A model generated the notes under the pieces. The model made no database searches, was not told the DNA's origin, and was given only the letters and a program-made list of their open reading frames with translations. The position numbers and the translations under genes were made by a program. A DNA stretch of 64,000 bases from Microterricola gilva (GTDB lineage: Bacteria; Actinomycetota; Actinomycetes; Actinomycetales; Microbacteriaceae), in contig NZ_SHLC01000001.1 of assembly GCF_004217495.1 (NCBI RefSeq), positions 1,364,001 to 1,428,000 on the forward strand, in the 5' to 3' direction. Below are positions 1-10,099 of the stretch, piece by piece (positions within the stretch are counted from its first letter, which is position 1; every line of letters begins with the position of its first letter).

Positions 1-749
1 GCGGCCTTCGTGACGGCGGGGCTCGATGCGGCCGCCCTGCCGTAGGGAACGGGTTCCAGCTGGGGCACGACATCGCCGAGGTCGTCGCCGATGATCGGGT
101 CACGGAACGTGAACGCCCCGCTGTCGAAGCGCGACTCGTCGATGGTGGTGTCGTGGCCGACGGCGCGCAGGCGGGGGATCAGCGATCCGCTGATCTCGCC
201 CTGCTGTGAGAGCGTGACGGCCTCGGAGTTCAGCGGCGAGAGGGTGAGCTTCTTCGGTTCGAATGCCCAGCGGGCGTCGTGGTCGATGCCGTCGGCGGTG
301 AACGCCAGCTTGATGACCCAGCCTCCCGCCGGCTCCTTCCAGCTGGCCCAGCGTTCGCCGTGCGCACCAAGTGATGCCAGGCGGTCGCGGATGACGGTTC
401 CGAAGGTCATCGCATCGTCGGCCGGCTCTGGGTCGATAGCCGTGTGCACCGGCACGCCGAGGGCGGACGAGACCATGTGCTCGCGTTCGGCGACGACGGG
501 GCCCTCGAAGCGCTGGATGTACTCCAGTGATGCGCCGGTGACGGCCGCGACATCGTCGGCGGACATTCCGGAGCGGATGTAGGCCTGAACCTCGCGTGGG
601 GAGAGTTTGGGACTGTTCGTCACCTCGGGCTGCGCCTGGCGCAGTCGCGATTGCAAGACTTCGTCGATGACGATGCGGAAGCGTTCGCCTTCGTCTGAGG
701 CGACGAGAAGCGCCCCGTTCTCGACGCCGATAACCTTCAGTTCCTGCAT
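1..749 (-). CDS. sepH: SepH-type septation protein (DUF3071), 3' end outside window
   Basis: The minus-strand frame opens with ATG at 747-749 (MQELKVIGVENGALLVASDE) and stays open to the window edge, so only about 249 N-terminal residues are visible. This is the conserved DUF3071 region of SepH, a DNA-binding protein with a helix-turn-helix that binds FtsZ and stimulates ring assembly in actinobacteria (known from Streptomyces and mycobacteria). The HTH-like stretch SPREVQAYIRSGMSADDVAA lies at about residues 50-70. A weak Shine-Dalgarno (AAAGGG) precedes the ATG by about 10 nt. It diverges from the DUF4193 gene. The variable C-terminal part, where FtsZ contact is reported, lies outside, so truncation or disruption there cannot be judged. 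Confidence 0.9.
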   Translation of the reverse strand, partial: MQELKVIGVENGALLVASDEGERFRIVIDEVLQSRLRQAQPEVTNSPKLSPREVQAYIRSGMSADDVAAVTGASLEYIQRFEGPVVAEREHMVSSALGVPVHTAIDPEPADDAMTFGTVIRDRLASLGAHGERWASWKEPAGGWVIKLAFTADGIDHDARWAFEPKKLTLSPLNSEAVTLSQQGEISGSLIPRLRAVGHDTTIDESRFDSGAFTFRDPIIGDDLGDVVPQLEPVPYGRAAASSPAVTKA

Positions 750-953
750 TGCGTTGAGCCCTTTCGCGCTGGCTGACGCTGCCTAGAATGCCACGCACAA
801 GGCCCATTTCGAGGGAATACACCGGGCGCGCCGGAAGTTCTCTTGCACGGGCGCAAAAACAGGCGCGAAGCAGGGTTTGCTATTCCCCGCGCTTTGTTGC
901 AAACTATGCCCGCCGATTTAAGTTGTGGCGGCAGTATATGGAAGTGGATGGGT

Positions 954-1247
954 ATGGCAACGGATTACGACGCACCTCGGAAGACCGACGATGATTCTGA
1001 CTCGATCGAGGCGCTGAAGGAGCGAGTACCCGACAAGATGTCGGGCGTCGTGGATGTCGAAGATGCCGACAACCCCGGTGGCTTCGACCTGCCTGGTGCC
1101 GATCTCTCAGACCTGGACCTCGACGTGGTCGTGCTGCCCCCGCAGGCAGACGAGTTCACGTGTGTGAGCTGCTTCCTCGTGAAGCACCGCTCGCAGGTTG
1201 ACCACGAGTCGAAGCTCGGACCGATCTGCCTGGAGTGCGCAGCCTAG
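954..1247 (+). CDS. DUF4193 family protein
   Basis: A 97-residue acidic protein starting MATDYDAPRKTDDDSDSIEA, the typical start of DUF4193. The frame is open upstream to 843, but family length and the conserved start favour ATG 954. Near the C-terminus sit two CxxC pairs (CVSC at about 70-73 and CLEC at about 92-95) that could bind a zinc ion; this is inferred from spacing. The family is confined to Actinobacteria and lies next to sepH and dut. Its function is unknown to me; the high expression implied by conservation and small size hints at a regulatory or RNA-polymerase-associated role, but nothing here proves it. Its stop overlaps the stop of the convergent DUF3093 gene by 4 nt. Confidence 0.9.
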   Translation: MATDYDAPRKTDDDSDSIEALKERVPDKMSGVVDVEDADNPGGFDLPGADLSDLDLDVVVLPPQADEFTCVSCFLVKHRSQVDHESKLGPICLECAA

Positions 1248-1732
1248 GCAGCAGGCGAATCAGTTTCTGGCCGTCGCGATCGATTGATCGCGGCGGCCAA
1301 TTCTGTTGGGCGGCGGCTCGAGATCAGCCAGTACGGCGTCGGGTCTGCCTCGTCGAGCAGCGGCACGCGTACGACCGACTTCACCCAGCCGCGAATGAGC
1401 ATCCATGCCCGTGCATCCAGCCGGGGCCCGCGTTCGGCAAAAGCCTCAGCGCCTTCACAGGCTGACGCCTCCCCGAGCTGGTCGAGGCGGATGCCGGCCC
1501 GTCCGGCCGTGAGCATCCCGTCCGCGACCGTGATGCGCGGAGACGCGAGGAGCAACAGCGCGACGCAGCCGGCGTAGAGCACGATGGCCGTGACGATGCC
1601 GGCCGGCATGCTGATGGGGGCGAGCACGAGGATGCTGGCTGGGATGACGAGGGCCGTGGAGATGAACATCCACGGGTTCGGCCACAGCCGTTCGCTGAAT
1701 GCGGGAGCTGACGAGTCATTGTTAACGGGCAT
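1244..1732 (-). CDS. DUF3093 family membrane protein
   Basis: A 162-residue protein on the minus strand. Two hydrophobic segments at roughly 22-42 and 45-62 form a hairpin in the membrane; the remaining two thirds is soluble and probably cytoplasmic, ending in the conserved PYWLISSRRPTELAAAI stretch typical of DUF3093. The family sits beside dut and DUF4193 across Actinobacteria. Its biochemical role is not known. The gene is tail-to-tail with DUF4193 (4-nt overlap of stops) and head-to-head with dut, 38 nt apart, so the two share a very short divergent promoter region. Confidence 0.85.
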   Translation of the reverse strand: MPVNNDSSAPAFSERLWPNPWMFISTALVIPASILVLAPISMPAGIVTAIVLYAGCVALLLLASPRITVADGMLTAGRAGIRLDQLGEASACEGAEAFAERGPRLDARAWMLIRGWVKSVVRVPLLDEADPTPYWLISSRRPTELAAAINRSRRPETDSPAA

Positions 1733-1770
1733 GGCTCTATTCGATCAGAGTTCTGCACTACCCTCGACAC

Positions 1771-2241
1771 GTGGCTGAAAGCGTTGAAGTATTGATCACG
1801 GCATCCGTCGTTCCCCACTACGCCCATCCGGGCGATGCGGGAGCCGACCTGCACTCGGCGGAGTCGTTGACTCTGGCCCCGGGGGAGCGTGCCCTCGTCG
1901 GCACCGGCGTCTCGATTGCGTTGCCTCACGGCTTCGCCGCATTCGTCGTTCCGCGGAGCGGCCTCGCGGCCAAGCACGGCATCACCATCGTGAACAGTCC
2001 AGGCACCGTCGACGCCGGCTACCGCGGCGAGATCAAGGTCGCGCTGCTGAACACCGACACGAGTGCACCGTTCGAGATCGCCGCAGGCGATCGGATCGCG
2101 CAGCTCATCATCATGCCCGTCACCCGGGCGAACTTCATCCCGGTCGAGACGCTGCCAGGCAGCGCCCGCGGCGATGGCGGATTCGGCTCGACAGGCACCA
2201 GCCCGATCGCGGGCACCCCAACTTCAGGAGGTATCGCATGA
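1771..2241 (+). CDS. dut: dUTP diphosphatase (dUTPase)
   Basis: Trimeric dUTPase of 156 residues that hydrolyses dUTP to dUMP and pyrophosphate, keeping uracil out of DNA and feeding thymidylate synthesis. Family motifs are in order: HPGDAGADLHS (19-29), VPRSGLA (about 60-66), GTVDAGYRGEI (about 75-85, with the catalytic Asp), IAQLI (about 109-113) and the C-terminal Gly-rich RGDGGFGSTG (about 133-142) that closes over the active site. The start is GTG 1771, the only start compatible with family length. The stop overlaps the ATG of the DUF3710 gene (ATGA), suggesting translational coupling. Confidence 0.96.
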   Translation: MAESVEVLITASVVPHYAHPGDAGADLHSAESLTLAPGERALVGTGVSIALPHGFAAFVVPRSGLAAKHGITIVNSPGTVDAGYRGEIKVALLNTDTSAPFEIAAGDRIAQLIIMPVTRANFIPVETLPGSARGDGGFGSTGTSPIAGTPTSGGIA

Positions 2242-2864
2242 GCGACATCGAGAGCGCCGGCGATCTGCCGGTCGAACACCCCAAGTCCGCACCGGAGGAC
2301 CGCGCAGAGAACGGCCCGCTCGACGACAGCGAGGCGAACCCGGTTCGCCCCTACGTCGACCTCGGCGGCGTGAAGATCCTGCCCCGCGAGGGCCTGCACC
2401 TCCGCCTCGAGATCGAGGAGGAGAGCAAGCGCGTCGTCGCCATCGGCCTCGACTACGCCAACTCGACCCTGCAGGTGCAGCCTTTCGCCGCTCCCCGCTC
2501 GAGCGGGCTGTGGCACGAGATCCGCGAGCAGATCTCCGAGCAGATCGCCCGTCAGGGTGGAACGACGACACTGCGCGACGGTGCGTTCGGTCCGGAGCTC
2601 CTGGCCCAGATCCCCGTCGCGGCCGGTTCCGGCACCGCCGGCGGCACCCGTCTGGCCCGCTTCGTCGGTGTCGACGGACCGCGCTGGTTCCTCCGCGGCG
2701 TCATCGCGGGTGAGGCGGCGGTCAACCCCGACGCGGCTGCAGCCGTCGAGGAGCTGTTCCGCAGCATCGTCGTCGTGCGTGGCACGACCCCGATGCCCCC
2801 GCGCGACCTCATTCCGCTTCGGATGCCGGCTGCCCCAGCCGGCGATGCACCGACCAGTGTCTGA
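2238..2864 (+). CDS. DUF3710 family protein
   Basis: A 208-residue soluble protein with a charged, disordered N-terminus (about 35 residues) and a conserved body beginning RPYVDLGGVKILPREGLHLR, characteristic of DUF3710. The family follows dut throughout Actinobacteria. No catalytic motif is recognisable and the function is unknown. It overlaps dut by 4 nt upstream and the DUF3159 gene downstream, so dut, DUF3710 and DUF3159 form one transcript. Confidence 0.9.
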   Translation: MSDIESAGDLPVEHPKSAPEDRAENGPLDDSEANPVRPYVDLGGVKILPREGLHLRLEIEEESKRVVAIGLDYANSTLQVQPFAAPRSSGLWHEIREQISEQIARQGGTTTLRDGAFGPELLAQIPVAAGSGTAGGTRLARFVGVDGPRWFLRGVIAGEAAVNPDAAAAVEELFRSIVVVRGTTPMPPRDLIPLRMPAAPAGDAPTSV

Positions 2865-3582
2865 GAACAAGGACACGGGGCCGGAGGGCGAGCAGGCTCC
2901 TGAGGTCGCGGCGACCTTCGGCAACCAACTCGCCGACGCGGCGCGCAAGGCCGGGCTCGGCAAGCTCGCCGACGACGAGAAACTCTCGCCACGGGACATG
3001 CTCGCCGCACTCGGCGGCATCCGCGGCATGGCGGAGACGATCATCCCGGGCCTCGTCTTCCTCGTCATCTACACCTTCGCAAACGACCTGGTCTGGGCCC
3101 TCGGCGTCTCCGTCGCCCTCGCCGTGGTCTTCACGCTGCTGCGCATCATCGGCAAGACGCCGGTCATGCAGGCCGTCGCCGGCCTGATCGGCGTCGTCGT
3201 CTCCGCAGCGCTCGCACTCTGGACGGGGCGCGGCGAAGACAACTTCGTGCTCGGCCTCATCACCAATGCCATTTACGCGAGCGCGCTTCTGGTGTCGATG
3301 CTCGTGCGCTGGCCGCTGATCGGCCTCGCCGTCGGCTACCTCATGGGCGACGGCCTCGCCTGGCGCAACAACAAGCGACGATTCCAGGCGATGCAGCTGC
3401 TCACCGCATGCTGGTTCGGGCTGTTCGCCGCCCGCCTCCTCGTGCAGCTCCCGCTGTACTTCGCCGGCAATGTCGAGGGCCTCGCCATCACCAAGCTGCT
3501 GATGGGTGTCCCGCTCTATGCCATCCTGCTGCTGGTCTCGTGGCTCATCGTCAAGGCGGTCTACGCCAAGCCGGCGCGGTAG
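2845..3582 (+). CDS. DUF3159 family integral membrane protein
   Basis: About 245 residues, with a charged N-terminal tail of about 45 residues followed by several hydrophobic segments (about six) through to the C-terminus; the block RDMLAALGGIRGMAETIIPG just before the first segment is the DUF3159 hallmark. The start is uncertain: ATG 2845 or GTG 2857 (VSENKDTG), both inside the 3' end of the DUF3710 gene and neither with a clear Shine-Dalgarno; the frame is open much further upstream but that part is out-of-frame DUF3710 coding. Function is unknown; in other actinobacteria it keeps company with dut and DUF3710. Confidence 0.85.
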   Translation: MHRPVSENKDTGPEGEQAPEVAATFGNQLADAARKAGLGKLADDEKLSPRDMLAALGGIRGMAETIIPGLVFLVIYTFANDLVWALGVSVALAVVFTLLRIIGKTPVMQAVAGLIGVVVSAALALWTGRGEDNFVLGLITNAIYASALLVSMLVRWPLIGLAVGYLMGDGLAWRNNKRRFQAMQLLTACWFGLFAARLLVQLPLYFAGNVEGLAITKLLMGVPLYAILLLVSWLIVKAVYAKPAR

Positions 3583-3644
3583 ACGCATTTCGGCGCAGAC
3601 ACGGCGCTGATCCGGTGCCGGGAGCGGCATCCGGAGTGCTACAG

Positions 3645-3664
3645 TTATCTTGACATCAAGATAA
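3645..3664. promoter_or_regulatory. Perfect 20-bp palindrome upstream of acnA (candidate operator)
   Basis: TTATCTTGACATCAAGATAA has 9-bp arms around a 2-bp centre, with no mismatch, 134 nt before the acnA start. It contains TTGACA, a textbook -35 hexamer, but no good -10 lies 16-18 nt downstream. Winged-helix repressors of the MarR class bind sites of this size and symmetry, and in Streptomyces the MarR-family protein TamR is reported to control aconitase; I infer, but cannot confirm from sequence alone, that this is such a site. Confidence 0.6.
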
Positions 3665-3704
3665 ATTCTTCGATCGGCACACCCCTCGCTCGGCGCGGCC
3701 TACT

Positions 3705-3716
3705 TAGGCTAACCTT
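3705..3716 (+). promoter_or_regulatory. Iron-box-like motif / possible -10 region upstream of acnA
   Basis: TAGGCTAACCTT matches 10 of 12 bases of the right-hand part of the DtxR/IdeR consensus (TAGGCTAACCTA) while the left arm is not conserved. The first six bases, TAGGCT, could equally be a -10 hexamer. Iron control of aconitase is known in other actinobacteria, which makes the resemblance worth noting, but a half-site of this length may be chance. Confidence 0.3.
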
Positions 3717-3797
3717 GCTGGCAACAGCCTCGGTGTGGCCGCAAAGATTGAAGACATGCCGCGTATCTGGCGGCGTCCAGCTTAAGGAGAGGGCTAC

Positions 3798-6608
<2,811 letters not shown>

Positions 6609-6633
6609 CACGCAGCAGCAACAGCACCATCGG

Positions 6634-6660
6634 ACGGCCGGTCTCATTGAGACCGGCCGT
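6634..6660 (+). terminator. Hairpin terminator after acnA
   Basis: Perfect inverted repeat ACGGCCGGTCTCA / TGAGACCGGCCGT (13-bp arms, effectively a 3-5 nt loop) 26 nt after the acnA stop, followed by TTCCGTT. The U-tract is poor, as is common in actinobacteria. Confidence 0.8.
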
Positions 6661-6700
6661 TTCCGTTGCGCGGGGCGCGAGCGCGGCGCAGAGTGGAGCC

Positions 6701-7012
6701 ATGAGCGCACACAACGATCTGCTCGCCGCGGCAGACACGGCAGCCGAGCTGTCCGGCACGGCCTTCACGCACGTTCCTGGGCGCCTGCGCGCCCGCTACA
6801 CGACAGCCGACTTCGCGGCCGCGGTCAGGCTGCTGGATGCCGTCGCCGCCGTTGCCGATGAGGTGAACCACCACCCGGACGTCAGCCTGGGATACGGCCG
6901 CATCGAGTTCGAGCTCAGCTCGCACGATGCCGGGGGAGTCACCGCCCGCGACGTTGCGCTCGCCCAGCGCATCCAGGCGTTGGCGGATGCCGCAGGCGCC
7001 AGCGCGGACTGA
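6701..7012 (+). CDS. 4a-hydroxytetrahydrobiopterin dehydratase (PCD/DCoH family)
   Basis: A 103-residue pterin-4a-carbinolamine dehydratase. The family signature is present in EVNHHPDVSLGYGRIEFELS: His-His-Pro, then Tyr, then His in SSHD and Asp in ARD. In bacteria the enzyme regenerates dihydropterin after aromatic-amino-acid hydroxylation, or acts as a moonlighting dimerisation factor. No phenylalanine hydroxylase is nearby, so the substrate here is open; free-standing PCD genes may work on molybdopterin-related or other pterins. The frame continues upstream to 6647, but that part overlaps the acnA terminator, so ATG 6701 is chosen (GGAG lies 5 nt before it). Confidence 0.85.
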   Translation: MSAHNDLLAAADTAAELSGTAFTHVPGRLRARYTTADFAAAVRLLDAVAAVADEVNHHPDVSLGYGRIEFELSSHDAGGVTARDVALAQRIQALADAAGASAD

Positions 7013-7058
7013 GCGGCACCCTTTCCGTCCATCGGCCCTTCCCTTCCGCCCGCCGTGT

Positions 7059-7078
7059 TTGTATAGTCGTCTATACAA
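7059..7078. promoter_or_regulatory. Palindromic GntR-type operator and -10 region
   Basis: TTGTATAGTCGTCTATACAA: 8-bp perfect arms around TCGT, ending 16 nt before the gntR start. This is the kind of TATAG-n4-CTATA site bound by HutC-class GntR regulators. TATAGT inside it can serve as the -10, so the regulator would block its own promoter. The operator is inferred from symmetry and position. Confidence 0.75.
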
Positions 7079-7094
7079 GTTAGGAGGGCGTCTC

Positions 7095-7814
7095 ATGGCG
7101 TCAGACGAGTACGTTCCGCTCTATGTGCAGATCGGCCGACACGTGCGGTCCCAGATTCTCGGCGGGCAGCTGAACGACGGCGACGCGATCCCCTCCGAAC
7201 CGAGCCTCATGAAGACCTTCGGCACCACGCGCGGCACCGTGCGTCAGGCCATCGGCGAACTCGTCAACGAGGGGCTCGTGCGCCGGGAGCAGGGCAAGGG
7301 CACCTTCGTGCAGTTCCGGCCGATGACCCACAGCATCTGGAACTTCGGCGGCTTTAGCGACAGCATCAGGGGCAGAGCCGGCCTCGGCGTCGCCCGAGTC
7401 ATCGAACACGAGGTGATCGACGTCGACGGCGAACCGACTCTCCGACTCGTCCGACTTCGCGGCATCCGCACCCCGGAGGGCGACGAGAGCATTCACTCGC
7501 TCGACACCTCGCACCTCTCGCTGCGTCTCTTCCCCGGCCTCGACACGGTGGACTTCGAGAATGCCTCGCTCTACCAGACCCTGCGCGAACGCTACGGCGT
7601 GCATCCGCACCGCACCGAGCTGTCGTTGACGACGGTGGCGCCGGATGCCGCAGTCTTCGCCCTGCTCGGCGAGACACCGCGCTCTCCGGCCCTCGTCACC
7701 CTCCGCGGCCATGCCTACGACGGCGATGACCGGCAGATCGAGCAGATCGAGATCGTTTACTCGTCATCGATCGAGTTCAAGATTTCCACCACCATGCCGA
7801 GCACCGGCGACTGA
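7095..7814 (+). CDS. GntR family (HutC subfamily) transcriptional regulator
   Basis: 239 residues: a winged helix-turn-helix at about 5-73 (VPLYVQIGRHVRSQI, then PSEPSLMKTFGTTRGTVRQA and the wing GLVRREQGKGTFV) and a UTRA effector domain at about 90-235. TAGGAGGG supplies an ideal ribosome site for ATG 7095; upstream ATGs in the same frame lie inside the pterin dehydratase gene and are ignored. UTRA domains sense small metabolites such as sugar phosphates or histidine derivatives. As the first gene of a five-gene same-strand cluster with a palindrome over its promoter, it is very likely the local repressor. Confidence 0.92.
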   Translation: MASDEYVPLYVQIGRHVRSQILGGQLNDGDAIPSEPSLMKTFGTTRGTVRQAIGELVNEGLVRREQGKGTFVQFRPMTHSIWNFGGFSDSIRGRAGLGVARVIEHEVIDVDGEPTLRLVRLRGIRTPEGDESIHSLDTSHLSLRLFPGLDTVDFENASLYQTLRERYGVHPHRTELSLTTVAPDAAVFALLGETPRSPALVTLRGHAYDGDDRQIEQIEIVYSSSIEFKISTTMPSTGD

Positions 7815-7838
7815 GACACGAAACGAGAACACCCCCAG

Positions 7839-8576
7839 ATGTCCAAACGCACCGCATTCCTCGACCGCATCGCCGCGGGCCCCGTGCTGCTCGGCATGGT
7901 CCACCTCAAGGGTGAGTCGGCGGAGGAGAAGCTTGAGATCGCCAAGCGCGAGATCGGGCTGCTGTACGCCAACGGCGTCGACGCCGTCATCGTCGAGAAC
8001 TACTTCGGCTCTCCTGAGGACATGGAGCGGGTGCTCGGCTGGCTCCAGGCCACCCGCCCGGCCGATTGCTACGGCGTGAACGTGCTCGATGACGACGAGC
8101 GCGGGTTCGAGATGGCGCACCGCTTCGGTGCCAGCTTCGTGCAGCTCGACTCCGTTGCCGGGCACCTGGCCGCCGACGACGAGCCCGCGTTCGCCGAACG
8201 CCTGGCCGGGTGGCGCATGGGCACGGACGCCGCGGTGCTCGGTGGCGTGCGATTCAAGTACCAGCCGTACCTCAGCGGAAACGACGTCGAGACCGATCTG
8301 CGCCTCGGCATGGAGCGCGCCGACGCCATCGTCGTCACCGGCGACGGCACGGGTATGGAGACCGATCTGGATCGGATCCGGGAGTTCCGCTCCGTCCTGC
8401 TGGACTTCCCCCTCATCGTGGGCGCCGGCGTCACGAGCGGCAACTACGACGCCCAGCTGGAGCAGGCAGACGGCGCGATCGTCGGCAGCTTCCTCAAGGA
8501 CACGGGCAAAGACAACGGCGACGTCGATGGTGCACGGGTCGCCGAGCTCAGCGGCCTGATGCACGCACTGCGATGA
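7839..8576 (+). CDS. BtpA/SgcQ family protein
   Basis: 245 residues forming a predicted TIM barrel; the N-terminal PVLLGMVHLKGES and the central GVRFKYQPYLSG, VVTGDGTGMETD and PLIVGAGVTSGN motifs identify the BtpA/SgcQ family. The family was named from photosystem I biogenesis in cyanobacteria and from the cryptic sgc sugar cluster of E. coli; in non-photosynthetic bacteria it accompanies sugar or nucleoside kinases and is probably an enzyme acting on a phosphorylated substrate. The GDGTG loop resembles phosphate-binding loops of such barrels (inference). It lies 24 nt after gntR, and its stop overlaps the next start (ATGA). Confidence 0.85.
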   Translation: MSKRTAFLDRIAAGPVLLGMVHLKGESAEEKLEIAKREIGLLYANGVDAVIVENYFGSPEDMERVLGWLQATRPADCYGVNVLDDDERGFEMAHRFGASFVQLDSVAGHLAADDEPAFAERLAGWRMGTDAAVLGGVRFKYQPYLSGNDVETDLRLGMERADAIVVTGDGTGMETDLDRIREFRSVLLDFPLIVGAGVTSGNYDAQLEQADGAIVGSFLKDTGKDNGDVDGARVAELSGLMHALR

Positions 8577-9076
8577 ACGCGTACACGCTGAGCCCAGCGC
8601 CGGCGACCGCCGAGGCGCTGCAGCCGTTCGGGCGCCACCTCGGCCTCCGCAGCGGTGGCAGCGCCGTGGTCAGCACGGAGGGCGACGGCTGGAGCGATCG
8701 CCGCTCCCTGAACGCGATCATCGACACACCCGGCAGCCTCGGGCACACGATCGGGGCGGCGACGCCGTTCCGGGTGTCCGGGATGGAGCGGCATCCGCAC
8801 ACCGAGGAGGCGCTGTTCTGCGCCGGAGAGCCGGTCGTCGTCGCGGTGGCCGACACGGCAGGCGACCGCCCGGCAGCCGCCGATGTGCGGGCATTCCTGC
8901 TGGAGCCGGGCGACGTGATCGTGCTGAACCGCGGCGTCTGGCACACCGCCTGCTACGGGGTCGGCACACCGACGCCCTACTACTGGCTGGCGACGGCCGA
9001 CGACTCGATCGTCGACGAGTGGGTCGAACCGCACGGCGGCCCGGTGCACGTCGAGACGCCGGGGGCGCGCTCGTGA
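8573..9076 (+). CDS. Ureidoglycolate-lyase-like cupin protein
   Basis: 167 residues with the layout of the AllA/ureidoglycolate lyase cupin family: a start LSPAPATAEALQPFGRHLGL, a central MERHPHTEEALFCAGEPVVV, and near the end LEPGDVIVLNRGVWHTACYG. True AllA releases urea from ureidoglycolate in allantoin breakdown, but no other allantoin gene is present and the sequence is divergent, so the assignment is to the fold rather than the reaction. The His residues in ERHPH and VWHT are candidates for metal or substrate binding. ATG 8573 overlaps the btpA stop by 4 nt; the frame is open upstream only inside the previous gene. Confidence 0.7.
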   Translation: MNAYTLSPAPATAEALQPFGRHLGLRSGGSAVVSTEGDGWSDRRSLNAIIDTPGSLGHTIGAATPFRVSGMERHPHTEEALFCAGEPVVVAVADTAGDRPAAADVRAFLLEPGDVIVLNRGVWHTACYGVGTPTPYYWLATADDSIVDEWVEPHGGPVHVETPGARS

Positions 9077-10044
9077 CGCGCGATGGTGCGATCTTCATCG
9101 GTGATGTCGCCCTTGACGAATACTTCGCGGTCGACGAGTGGCCCGCGCTCGGAGACAAGGTCTGGGCGGAACCACGCGATGCAGAGCTCGGCGGGATGAT
9201 CGCCAACGCGGCAAGCGTGCACGCGGCGCTCGGCGGCTCGACGCGCTTCCTCACGACGATGAACGACGGCCAACTCAGCCGGCGCCTGCTGACCGAGCTG
9301 AACGAACAGGGCATCGACACCGGCCTCTGCCTCGTCGACGACGCGCTGGCCGATTCACGCTGCCTGATCTTCCTCGCGGGGGAGCAGCACGTCGTGATCA
9401 CGCCGCGCATCGGTGATCAGCGCTTCGAGCTCGACGATGCCTCCTTCGCGGTGCTTGGTGCCGCGCGCAGCATCTACAGCTCGATCGGTGACCTGCGCCG
9501 GCTGCGCTTCGGCTCGCTCTCCCCGGCCGAGATCGTCCGTGGCATCAGGGCAGCAGGCGCGCGGGTCGTCCTCGACCTCGACGTCGCGGACCTCGAGCCG
9601 GGCGACCGTGAGCTGATCGGCGCGACCGAGATCTGTTTCGTCAACCGGATCGGCTTCGACCGCCTCGCCGCTGGCGACGCACCAGGCGCCGTCGTCGCCG
9701 CGCTGCTGGCCGGCGGGATGACGCAGCTCATCGTCACGCTGGACGCCGACGGCTGCATCGTCCACAACAGCGACGGCCAGACCGCGGTCGGCGGCATCGC
9801 GGCCACCGTCGTCGACGTGACCGGTGCAGGCGACACCTTCTGCAGCGCATTCCTCTTCGCGTTCGACCGCTCGGGCGACCCGACCATCGCCGCCCGGTTC
9901 GCCAACGGTGCCGGGGCCAGGGCCACCGAGTCGCTCGGCGCGCGGTCAGGCGTCGGCACGGTCGACGACGTTCTCGACTACCTCAGAGCCGCTGGACAGG
10001 ACACCGCGGCCCTGGCCGCGGCCCTGCTGCCCGGCGTCCGGTGA
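9073..10044 (+). CDS. PfkB family carbohydrate kinase
   Basis: 323 residues of the ribokinase/PfkB superfamily. The N-terminal IFIGDVALDEYFAVDEWP and GGMIANAASVHAALGG correspond to the sugar-binding lid and GG motif; the C-terminal VDVTGAGDTFCSAF carries the anion hole and catalytic Asp254. It would phosphorylate a sugar or sugar-like alcohol with ATP; the substrate cannot be read from the sequence. GTG 9073 overlaps the stop of the cupin gene (GTGA), so the btpA, cupin and kinase genes are translationally coupled and probably act in one pathway. Confidence 0.88.
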   Translation: MTRDGAIFIGDVALDEYFAVDEWPALGDKVWAEPRDAELGGMIANAASVHAALGGSTRFLTTMNDGQLSRRLLTELNEQGIDTGLCLVDDALADSRCLIFLAGEQHVVITPRIGDQRFELDDASFAVLGAARSIYSSIGDLRRLRFGSLSPAEIVRGIRAAGARVVLDLDVADLEPGDRELIGATEICFVNRIGFDRLAAGDAPGAVVAALLAGGMTQLIVTLDADGCIVHNSDGQTAVGGIAATVVDVTGAGDTFCSAFLFAFDRSGDPTIAARFANGAGARATESLGARSGVGTVDDVLDYLRAAGQDTAALAAALLPGVR

Positions 10045-10099
10045 TCTGACGCACCTGGCGCACCCACACCCCTTCACACCCCCCCGAAATGGAGAAACC

